This document shows positions 8,334 to 15,077 of a stretch of DNA of 64,000 nt, piece after piece. Made by a program: the position numbers and the translations under genes. Below the pieces are notes generated by a model that did no database searches, was not told the origin of the DNA, and worked only from the letters and a program-made list of their open reading frames with translations. The stretch's first letter is position 1; every line of letters begins with the position of its first letter. Origin of the DNA: Roseivirga misakiensis (GTDB lineage Bacteria; Bacteroidota; Bacteroidia; Cytophagales; Cyclobacteriaceae). The stretch spans positions 1,984,001-2,048,000 of the forward strand of contig NZ_MDGQ01000005.1 of assembly GCF_001747105.1 (NCBI RefSeq). Direction: 5' to 3'.

Positions 8334-10139
8334 ATGCGATACCTTATCTTAGGCTTTTGCCTAGTCCTATCAACACTATCTGTCGCTCAAACAGACCATT
8401 CTGGATGGCCTACTTACTCTTACACTGAATTATTCCAAATGATTGAAGATGAAGAAGACACTATCTTCAATATGGAAAATGCGATTATAAAATTTGAGCC
8501 TTCAACGGACTCTTTATTCAAATACGAATTGGAAAAAGAGTCTTTTAAATTGATAACTGAACGAAAAGATTCAGTAATTATAGATAAGCACATCCGCTTA
8601 AGCAATGTATTATTCGGTTATACAGAAAGCGGTTACGGGGAAAGATCTTTCCAAGTAGCTCTAGACAGGTTTCATTTTAAGAAATCTGTCTATTTAAATA
8701 CTCCATATAATCTTTTGATTATTAACTCTTCTTTTGAAGAAGGATTAGAGGTTTTTCAATTTTATGAAAACCCCTCAAGCGACTTTGTTCAACTTTGGTT
8801 TGTTGGCAATGTCATAAATCAAGGTTTAGACCTAGGGACCGCCTTTAGAAATACAGTCCAAACTCAGGTTTTAGTAAGAAAATGTACACTATCTGGAAAT
8901 AGCATAGTTGTTAGTCAGCACAGTGTAGGAGACCTAATCATGCACGAAAACATCATTGAAACGGATTACTTTTCTTTCAGCAATCGACAAGAAAAACCTG
9001 CTGGTCAAACGAACACAGAGTTTATCAATAATAAAATCAACTCAGAAGAAATTCATTTCAGTCTCATAACTAAAGGTATAGATTATATAAAATTGGCTAA
9101 GAATAACTTCTCCAATCCAATAATGCTCTCGATAGATGACCTTAGTGCCAATTCAAGCATTATCACATGGGATCAGTTTTCTGGAAAAATTATTGATACA
9201 GAAGTATTCTCTTATTGGGGTATTGATGTTTTTGGTTTATTCGATAACAAAGACTATCAGCCGCAAAGAGGCATCACTGACATTACCTATTACCTAGACC
9301 ATGCAAGAATTGAAGAAAGAGGTGTTTATAATGCTGAGTTGGCCATTAGGGGCAAGTTCTACAACTACTTTAAGGAAAGGCATGATATTGAAGCGGCAAA
9401 TGCCATTTATAGAGAGATAAAAGAGCTAGAAACACAAAGACTGGCCTATCTATATAGTAAAAACCCTAATTTTAACACTTTCTTCAAATGGCGAATTAAT
9501 CAGTTTTTAAAAGTATTTTCTGGCTATGGAACGGAGCCGGAACGTGCAATCGCCTTCTCTGTCTATGTGGTATTGGCTTTCGCTCTAGTCTACCTCTTCT
9601 TCCCAAATCATTGGGACAGCCATGGGAAGAACCGGATTATGGATCGTTATCGTTTCTTCCTGAAGTATGTGAACAAAGACTCTGGCATACATGAAGTTTA
9701 CCTGGATGAGAGAAAGCCTGAATTACTGGCTTCAGAAGACTTCAGAGCCTACTTACAGGAGCAAGGGAAAACTGCACCCAAATTTTTTATGGCTACTGCC
9801 CAGCCTCTTTATAGATGGTCTGTAGCAGGTACCAAAACTGCCTCATGGCTCCTGTCTAAAGTAGATGTACTGAAAGGCAAGTGGTCAGAGACTGAAGAGT
9901 CAAAACGAGGCTTAAAAACTGTTCTACTGATGTCTGCTTTTATGATTTCTTTGACCTATGACATCTTTATCAAAATCCTCAATGCCTTAATGCTCAGTAT
10001 CAACACCTTTACCACGCTTGGCTTTGGTGAGATCCCCATAAAGGGCCTTCCTCGTTATCTAGCGATTATTCAGGGGTTCATTGGCTGGTTTATGTTGACG
10101 ATCTTCAGTGTTTCATTAATATCTCAACTATTAAATTGA
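8334..10139 (+). CDS. Secreted beta-helix-like sensor domain fused to a two-helix potassium-channel-like pore
   Basis: A 601-aa protein with a signal peptide (MRYLILGFCLVLSTLSVAQ). Residues about 60-330 are repetitive hydrophobic/polar strands rich in Asn and Ser that look like a parallel beta-helix or degenerate pentapeptide fold. A helical stretch (about 340-400) precedes a first membrane helix (about 415-435). After a roughly 100-aa polar segment comes a KcsA-like core: helix about 530-552, pore loop with TTLGFGE at 560-566, helix about 580-600. The loop aligns with the potassium selectivity filter TVGYGD, with Leu, Phe and Glu replacing Val, Tyr and Asp. Established: ion-channel pores of this layout are tetrameric. 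Inferred: an envelope sensor gating a cation pore. A fossil of a second copy of its 3' end lies 74 bp downstream. Confidence 0.7.
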   Translation: MRYLILGFCLVLSTLSVAQTDHSGWPTYSYTELFQMIEDEEDTIFNMENAIIKFEPSTDSLFKYELEKESFKLITERKDSVIIDKHIRLSNVLFGYTESGYGERSFQVALDRFHFKKSVYLNTPYNLLIINSSFEEGLEVFQFYENPSSDFVQLWFVGNVINQGLDLGTAFRNTVQTQVLVRKCTLSGNSIVVSQHSVGDLIMHENIIETDYFSFSNRQEKPAGQTNTEFINNKINSEEIHFSLITKGIDYIKLAKNNFSNPIMLSIDDLSANSSIITWDQFSGKIIDTEVFSYWGIDVFGLFDNKDYQPQRGITDITYYLDHARIEERGVYNAELAIRGKFYNYFKERHDIEAANAIYREIKELETQRLAYLYSKNPNFNTFFKWRINQFLKVFSGYGTEPERAIAFSVYVVLAFALVYLFFPNHWDSHGKNRIMDRYRFFLKYVNKDSGIHEVYLDERKPELLASEDFRAYLQEQGKTAPKFFMATAQPLYRWSVAGTKTASWLLSKVDVLKGKWSETEESKRGLKTVLLMSAFMISLTYDIFIKILNALMLSINTFTTLGFGEIPIKGLPRYLAIIQGFIGWFMLTIFSVSLISQLLN

Positions 10140-10213
10140 TATAGAGGCTCCAATTTGAAAGTGAGTTTTTCTAGGAAATCCCGATAGCACGAGGGACGAA
10201 GAGCGATTCGGGG

Positions 10214-10258
10214 CTGACCATTTTCAGTGTAAGTTTAATCTCGCAGTTACTCAATTGA
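10214..10258 (+). pseudogene. Remnant of a second channel-gene copy (last 14 codons plus stop)
   Basis: These 45 bases read LTIFSVSLISQLLN and stop, identical at all 14 residues to the C-terminus of the channel-like protein that ends at 10139. Ten of the 15 codons differ, all synonymously. That pattern means a paralogous gene diverged under protein-level selection before all but its tail was lost. Upstream, the reading frame holds no further homology (EIPIARGTKSDSG precedes it). A GC-richer imperfect inverted repeat, CCCGATAGC...GATTCGGG (10180-10213), sits exactly at the break and may mark the deletion or insertion point. Confidence 0.75.
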
Positions 10259-10343
10259 TTGATCCAGCTTACTCAATCATTTCATACCATACATACCATG
10301 ATCAATAAACCGTTATCATTTGGCCCACAGAAGTTCACAGGTA

Positions 10344-13300
10344 TTAATTCATCTTTTTCCAACGCTCAATCATGGCCGTTTTAGTGGCAGACAAAGCATC
10401 GACTGCGCTCACAGTCTGATTGGTTGGCTGTACATCAGCGGCTTGTATTAAATTCATCATAAAAATGAATTTCTGTTGTAGGCCAACCAGAGTTTCTCGA
10501 TCGGAATCCACGGAACGAATACTTCCATACATCGTATCTGGATCGCCTACTTTTCCATTGCCCCTCAAAGCCAATTGCTCCTGTGTTGGTTTGTTTATGT
10601 TATCAATCGCCTCCACAATTTCTTGTAACTCGTGATATGCATTATAACAGTCTAAACTAAGACTAGTCTGCATTTCCAAAGCATCTTCTGAAATGGTAAC
10701 GCGAGGGTCCATCATTACCTGAATTGGCCTTTCCGAAGTTTTGCCATTGACTGTCAGCCGAACTCTGTATGTTCCTGGCTTCACAAAAGGTCCATGTGGA
10801 CCGCTAGGCGTATTCTTGTAGACCGCAGCAATGGAAAATTGGCGCCTCGCTCCTCTTGGAGGTTCATGCCTTAAATCCCAAACAAACCGATGGTGACCTT
10901 TACTAGTACCTAATCGTTGTTCTGGCCGAATCCAGTATGTTGGATGCGGGTAACTGGTTGTGTCTCTTAATTCTGGTTTATCATCGCTACTATATGCTCT
11001 AATCAATTGGTCATTACTGTCCAAGATTTCCAATTTAACGTGCTTCACGTTTTCATTTAATTGATAATCCAAGATGGCACCATCCGGAGGATTTTGACCT
11101 GTCGGTTCTTCTGGCGGAAGCGGTGTATCGCTAAACATATTCCATCTGACGCGGTAAGTTTTAGCAGGTGAATAAAGAAAACTTTCTCCTTGTTTCGATT
11201 TAGCGAGTTCTCGAAGTGGAGCAATATTATCTAATATCCAAGCCGATCGTCCGTGCGTTCCGACAACTAGATCATCTTCATGTATCACCAAATCTCGGAT
11301 AGAACTAGCAGGCATATTATTTCGTAACGATTGCCAATTTTCGCCGTCATCTATTGAAAAATAGACTTCTCTTTCTGTCCCTGCATAGAGCAATCCCTTT
11401 TGTTTAGGGTCTTCTCGAACAACATTTACTGGACCGTTTGGATTTAAGCCTTTGGTGATTAAATCCCAAGATTTACCACTATCCCTTGTTCTGAAAATAT
11501 AAGGTGTCATATCATCCTTACGGATAGCGTTAATGGCGATATAAGCTACTTTTTCATCGAAGTGACTTGCGTCAATTTGAGACACCTTATCCCAAGCGCT
11601 CATCGCCGTAGGGGTAACATCTTGCCAATCTGCCCCCCCATTTGTTGTCAAATGGACTCGTCCATCGTCAGTACCGGCCCAAATCGTCTTTACATCGAGT
11701 GGAGATGGGCCAATTGCATAGATCACACCCCTCCTTGCCATTGTTTCCATCGCCTTGGTTTTGAACCGACCTACGCTGGATGGCACCTCTGGCTGTTCAT
11801 ATGTCAAATCGGGACTGATGATCTCCCAACTATGGCCTCCATTCATCGTTTTCCAGAGAACATTTGTACCGAAGAGCAGCATATTGTCATCAGCCGGATG
11901 AAACATTAACGGCATAGTTCTCACAAAACGGTATTTTCCAGAGCGTAGGGCTTCTGGCGCCACATTGGTTGATTGACCTGTTTTTTTGTTAAAACGCATC
12001 AAACGACCTCCATAAATAATATTAGGGTCTTTAGGGTCTGGCGCCACGTAGGCATACTCATCTGCACCGACACCCATGAACTCTCGGAAGCTAATTTGGC
12101 CACCGTTTCCCCTACTGGCTATACCGATGGCTCCACTTTCTTGTTGGCCTCCGTAAACCCAATATGGAAAAGCATTGTCAGTCGAAACATGGTAAAGTTG
12201 GGTAGTCGGTTGGTTATACCATGAACTCCAAGTGCGCCCGGCGTTTACAGTCACAACTGCACCCTGATCGGCCACGAAAAGCATGATATCTGGGTTAATA
12301 GGGTTAATCCAAATTCTATGATAATCATCGCCACCCGGCGCCCCTTTTAATGATGACCAAGTCTTCCCACCATCGGCCGAGGTGTAAGAGGCCACATTTG
12401 CTACATAAATACGGTCCGGATTCTTAGGGTGTACTTTGATTTCGGCGAAATCGCCTCCTCTACCCCATAAACGGCGATCTTCATGGATTAACTTCCAACT
12501 TTCTCCAGCATCTGTACTTTTATAAATTCCACCATTTTTTCGAGCATCTACTGTAGCAAACATCAACTCAGAGTTGCTAGGTGCTATTCCAACCCCAATT
12601 CTACCTAAACCATCTTCGGCCGTTGGCAACCCTTTGGTGATTTTACGCCAATTATCTCCACCATCGGTACTTTTATACAAGCCACTGTTTGGGCCCGAAA
12701 AGCGAGCATTTTCCCACGGTCCTTCTTGGTGCTCCCACATATCTGCGAATATGATATCTGGATTGTTCGGGTCGAACTCTACTTGTATAGCCCCTGTATT
12801 GTCATTTATGTATAGGACTTTTGCCCAAGATTTACCTCCATCTGCGGTTTTAAAAACTCCTCTTTGTTCGTTGGCCCCATACGGGTGCCCTAAACCTGCG
12901 ACAAGGACAATTTCAGGATTATTAGGATGCACGATCAAACGGCCAACTTGCTGAACATCTTTTAAGCCAACATGCTCCCAAGACTTTCCTCCATCCTTAC
13001 TTTTAAAAATACCATCACCAACCCCTAAATCTGGTCTATGGAGTCCTTCACCACTTCCTACATAAAGAATGTCTGGGTTACTTGGCGCAACGGCAATATC
13101 ACCCACTGAACCGGTTGGGGCATCATCGAAAATTGGAATCCATGTTCTACCATAGTCGTCGGTTTTCCAAACGCCCCCATTATTCACACCCATGAAGAAA
13201 ACATTTGGTTGTGACGGAATACCTACTCCCCCAACAGTCCTTGACGCCCTAAAAGGACCTATCATTCTGTATTCAAGATTTTGATATGCTGTTTTTGGGA

Positions 13301-13370
13301 CTTCTTGCGCAACAATTGTGGAAAGCGTGAAGATAAGAATAGCGGAAAGGCAAATTCTGAAGTTCGGCAT
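10344..13370 (-). CDS. Secreted VPS10/sortilin-like Asp-box beta-propeller protein
   Basis: A 1008-aa exported protein with a signal peptide (MPNFRICLSAILIFTLSTIVAQ). The body has about ten Asp-box motifs of the pattern S/T-x-D-x-G-x-x-W: TDDYGRTW, SKDGGKSW, TADGGKSW, STDGGDNW, STDAGESW, SADGGKTW, RDSGKSW and IDDGENW. These mark one or two large beta-propellers as in sialidases, xyloglucanases and VPS10 domains. The C-terminal 250 residues are different: a beta-rich segment and a helical end with TSLSLDCYNAYHELQEIVEAI. Bacteroidota homologues are usually annotated as glycosyl hydrolase or VPS10-domain protein. No catalytic residue could be identified, so the enzyme activity is uncertain. It stands alone. 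Confidence 0.85.
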   Translation of the reverse strand: MPNFRICLSAILIFTLSTIVAQEVPKTAYQNLEYRMIGPFRASRTVGGVGIPSQPNVFFMGVNNGGVWKTDDYGRTWIPIFDDAPTGSVGDIAVAPSNPDILYVGSGEGLHRPDLGVGDGIFKSKDGGKSWEHVGLKDVQQVGRLIVHPNNPEIVLVAGLGHPYGANEQRGVFKTADGGKSWAKVLYINDNTGAIQVEFDPNNPDIIFADMWEHQEGPWENARFSGPNSGLYKSTDGGDNWRKITKGLPTAEDGLGRIGVGIAPSNSELMFATVDARKNGGIYKSTDAGESWKLIHEDRRLWGRGGDFAEIKVHPKNPDRIYVANVASYTSADGGKTWSSLKGAPGGDDYHRIWINPINPDIMLFVADQGAVVTVNAGRTWSSWYNQPTTQLYHVSTDNAFPYWVYGGQQESGAIGIASRGNGGQISFREFMGVGADEYAYVAPDPKDPNIIYGGRLMRFNKKTGQSTNVAPEALRSGKYRFVRTMPLMFHPADDNMLLFGTNVLWKTMNGGHSWEIISPDLTYEQPEVPSSVGRFKTKAMETMARRGVIYAIGPSPLDVKTIWAGTDDGRVHLTTNGGADWQDVTPTAMSAWDKVSQIDASHFDEKVAYIAINAIRKDDMTPYIFRTRDSGKSWDLITKGLNPNGPVNVVREDPKQKGLLYAGTEREVYFSIDDGENWQSLRNNMPASSIRDLVIHEDDLVVGTHGRSAWILDNIAPLRELAKSKQGESFLYSPAKTYRVRWNMFSDTPLPPEEPTGQNPPDGAILDYQLNENVKHVKLEILDSNDQLIRAYSSDDKPELRDTTSYPHPTYWIRPEQRLGTSKGHHRFVWDLRHEPPRGARRQFSIAAVYKNTPSGPHGPFVKPGTYRVRLTVNGKTSERPIQVMMDPRVTISEDALEMQTSLSLDCYNAYHELQEIVEAIDNINKPTQEQLALRGNGKVGDPDTMYGSIRSVDSDRETLVGLQQKFIFMMNLIQAADVQPTNQTVSAVDALSATKTAMIERWKKMN

Positions 13371-13469
13371 GAGGAAAAAATTGGTTTGTCGAGTTTACCC
13401 ATAAAGGCTGATAAAACCAATTGTTAGTTTGGGACAAAAATGTCGAGCCCTGTTATCTTCGGGGCGATC

Positions 13470-13877
13470 ATGATTATGATAAAACCAATTCGTGCAGAGG
13501 AAACTTGGCCGATCCGACATCGTGTGATGTGGCCAAATGAGTCGTTAGTATATGTAAAACTGAAAGAGGATCAAGATGGACATCATTTTGGGCTTCATGT
13601 AGCTGACGAGCTAGTTGCCGTTGTTTCTCTTTTCCCAAAGGGAGATTCTGCACAATTCAGAAAGTTGGCCACGCTAAAAAATCATCAAAAGAAGGGTTAT
13701 GGGTCAGCGTTGATTAGGCATATATTAGCTTACAGTTCACATAATGAAATCTCAAGCATTTGGTGCAATGCTCGAGCCGAAAAACAAGCCTTCTATCGTC
13801 AATTTGGGTTTCAAACAACTTCACAAACTTTCATCAAAAACGGCCAGTCTTATGTCACCATGGAAAAGACGATTTAA
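13470..13877 (+). CDS. GNAT family N-acetyltransferase
   Basis: A small GCN5-related acetyltransferase of about 135 residues. The start at 13470 (or the ATG two codons later) gives the family-typical MIKPIRAEETWPIRHRVMWP; an ATG at 13440 would add an unlikely tail. The acetyl-CoA pyrophosphate-binding motif is LKNHQKKGYGSALIRHIL, with Q/R-x-x-G-x-G/A as QKKGYGS. The end FYRQFGF is the usual substrate-edge motif. It would transfer acetyl from acetyl-CoA to an amine, and the acceptor is unknown. It is divergent from the propeller gene; the inverted repeat ATTGGTTT/AAACCAAT (13380-13421) lies in the gap. Confidence 0.85.
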   Translation: MIMIKPIRAEETWPIRHRVMWPNESLVYVKLKEDQDGHHFGLHVADELVAVVSLFPKGDSAQFRKLATLKNHQKKGYGSALIRHILAYSSHNEISSIWCNARAEKQAFYRQFGFQTTSQTFIKNGQSYVTMEKTI

Positions 13878-13894
13878 GACTTTCCTGAACCTTA

Positions 13895-13977
13895 CGTCAT
13901 TCTGAGAGAAGTATGACCGAAGAATCCGCCAAAGAACCAAGGGATTCTTCATAGCGCTGCGCTTATTCAGAATGACG
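13895..13977. repeat. Nested palindromic repeat, copy 1 of 3
   Basis: An 83-bp element bounded by perfect 11-bp inverted repeats CGTCATTCTGA and TCAGAATGACG. An inner GAAGAATC/GATTC pair and AGCGCTGCGCT lie between them. Its ends match copies 2 and 3, but the middle (about 13926-13943) has diverged, so it is the oldest or least constrained copy. It marks the left edge of the GIY-YIG tandem element. Confidence 0.9.
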
Positions 13978-13991
13978 ATTACTTGATTGAT

Positions 13992-14111
13992 TCACCAACT
14001 TAAAACTTCGGGGCCTAGATCTTTCCAATTTGGACTCTCATTTTCAATGAGATCCTCCTTCCAACTTCTTGTATTTCTTTTAAAAATGTACAATATGCCT
14101 CCTTTTACCAT
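13992..14111 (-). pseudogene. Internally deleted GIY-YIG gene copy (39-codon in-frame remnant)
   Basis: The frame opens with MVKGG and closes with NWKDLGPEVLSW, exactly the ends of the intact GIY-YIG gene at 14232-14531. About 60 central residues (the second half of the GIY-YIG motif and the catalytic Arg/Glu region) are missing. The deletion is in frame and the remaining 39 codons are still open. It lacks the residues needed for nuclease activity. It lies between palindrome copies 1 and 2, in the same orientation as the intact copy between 2 and 3, so the two are a tandem duplication. Confidence 0.8.
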
Positions 14112-14133
14112 TAAGATATATACACAATTAAAA

Positions 14134-14217
14134 CGTCATTCTGAGGGAAGCATGACCGAAGAATCTGCTCAATAAACCTAGAGATTCTTCATAGCGCTGC
14201 GCTTATTCAGAATGACG
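14134..14217. repeat. Nested palindromic repeat, copy 2 of 3
   Basis: An 84-bp element with terminal 11-bp inverted repeats CGTCATTCTGA/TCAGAATGACG and an inner perfect 9-bp pair GAAGAATCT/AGATTCTTC. It differs from copy 3 at a single base near the right end. It sits between the deleted and the intact GIY-YIG copies. Confidence 0.9.
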
Positions 14218-14231
14218 ATTACTTGATTGAT

Positions 14232-14531
14232 TCACCAACTTAACACTTCGGGGCCTAGATCTTTCCAATTTGGATTCTCACTTTTAATGAGGTTCTCCTT
14301 CCAATTTCTTCTCTTTCCTTTAATATACTTTTCACGAAATATTGCCTCTTCAATTGTAGAGAAGTGCTCCATGTAGATTAACAAAAAGAGATTATACCTT
14401 GATGTAAAACTTCGCGGATATTTCTTTTCAAGGTGTTCCCTTAGACGAGATCTGATATCAGAGGTGACACCGACATAAAGTGTCGTCTTATTTTTATTCG
14501 TTAAAATATAGACCGTGCCTCCTTTTACCAT
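14232..14531 (-). CDS. GIY-YIG (URI) domain nuclease family protein
   Basis: A 99-aa single-domain GIY-YIG protein. The two signature strands are VYI (residues 7-9) and LYVGVTSD (18-25). Then come the Arg-rich helix (SRLREH, 28-33), the helix with the likely catalytic Glu67 (EEAIFREKYIKG) and the closing NPNWKDL (86-92). Such stand-alone proteins are predicted DNA nucleases and resemble the nuclease halves of UvrC and homing endonucleases. It is bracketed by two almost identical 84-bp palindromes, and a deleted copy of the same gene lies to the left. This arrangement, like REP-associated transposases with their repeats, suggests that the gene and repeats form one mobile or self-duplicating unit (inference). 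Confidence 0.9.
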   Translation of the reverse strand: MVKGGTVYILTNKNKTTLYVGVTSDIRSRLREHLEKKYPRSFTSRYNLFLLIYMEHFSTIEEAIFREKYIKGKRRNWKENLIKSENPNWKDLGPEVLSW

Positions 14532-14551
14532 TAAGAAAGATACACTTAATA

Positions 14552-14635
14552 CGTCATTCTGAGGGAAGCATGACCGAAGAATCTGCTCAATAAACCTAGA
14601 GATTCTTCATAGCGCTGCGCTTATTCAGAGTGACG
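14552..14635. repeat. Nested palindromic repeat, copy 3 of 3
   Basis: An 84-bp element with the same architecture as copy 2 and one base different (an A to G in the right terminal repeat). It lies 20 bp upstream of the GIY-YIG start codon, so its inverted repeats could also form a hairpin in the leader of that gene. Confidence 0.9.
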
Positions 14636-14687
14636 AATAATTGATTGATTTTTACCACAACCCATTTAATACTATTTTCGCGGATAC

Positions 14688-14990
14688 ATGCCACTATCAC
14701 CAACGAAGTCACTGAAAATACTTAGAATATTAGCCTTATGGGAAGGCTTTAGTTACTTGCTTCTGGTTGGCATCTGCATGCCTTTAAAATATATCTTCAA
14801 CATACCAGAACCAACCTATCCGGTAGGTCTAGCCCATGGGGTATTGTTCGTAAGTTATTGTATTCTGGTACTGGTTGTGACGCTTCAATATAAATGGTCT
14901 TTTAAGACCATGTTCTTAGCGGGCATCGCTTCTCTACTTCCATTTGGAACATTCGTGGCAGACAAAAGAATTTTCAGCCAGCAGAAATGA
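14688..14990 (+). CDS. DUF3817 family small membrane protein
   Basis: A 100-aa integral membrane protein of the DUF3817 family. Three hydrophobic helices are visible: about 15-35 (WEGFSYLLLVGICMPL), 48-70 (LAHGVLFVSYCILVLVVTL) and 76-95. The family features EGFSYL, the PVGLAHG loop and the LPFGTFVADK end are all present. The length is normal. The function is unknown. It stands alone between the GIY-YIG element and a TonB-dependent receptor. Confidence 0.85.
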   Translation: MPLSPTKSLKILRILALWEGFSYLLLVGICMPLKYIFNIPEPTYPVGLAHGVLFVSYCILVLVVTLQYKWSFKTMFLAGIASLLPFGTFVADKRIFSQQK

Positions 14991-15077
14991 TCCAATAAGA
15001 ATAATTCAAGTTTTCGAAACAGTTGGAATCTAGGACTGTTGTTAATGTCGTATTCAGACCAACGAGAACTTTTAATA

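Noticed and set aside
10176-10213. GC-rich imperfect inverted repeat as a terminator of the channel gene
   Set aside because: It has no T-run in either direction and lies at the break of the fossil gene copy; a junction or repeat remnant fits better.
11562-12954. Plus-strand open frames over the Asp-box propeller gene
   Set aside because: They lie opposite a long gene with clear domains and read as low-complexity shadows.
13895-14635. The palindrome element as a classical insertion sequence
   Set aside because: No transposase is present, and I see no target-site duplication at the outer edges; the GIY-YIG protein is a nuclease family, so I describe it as a repeat-nuclease element instead.
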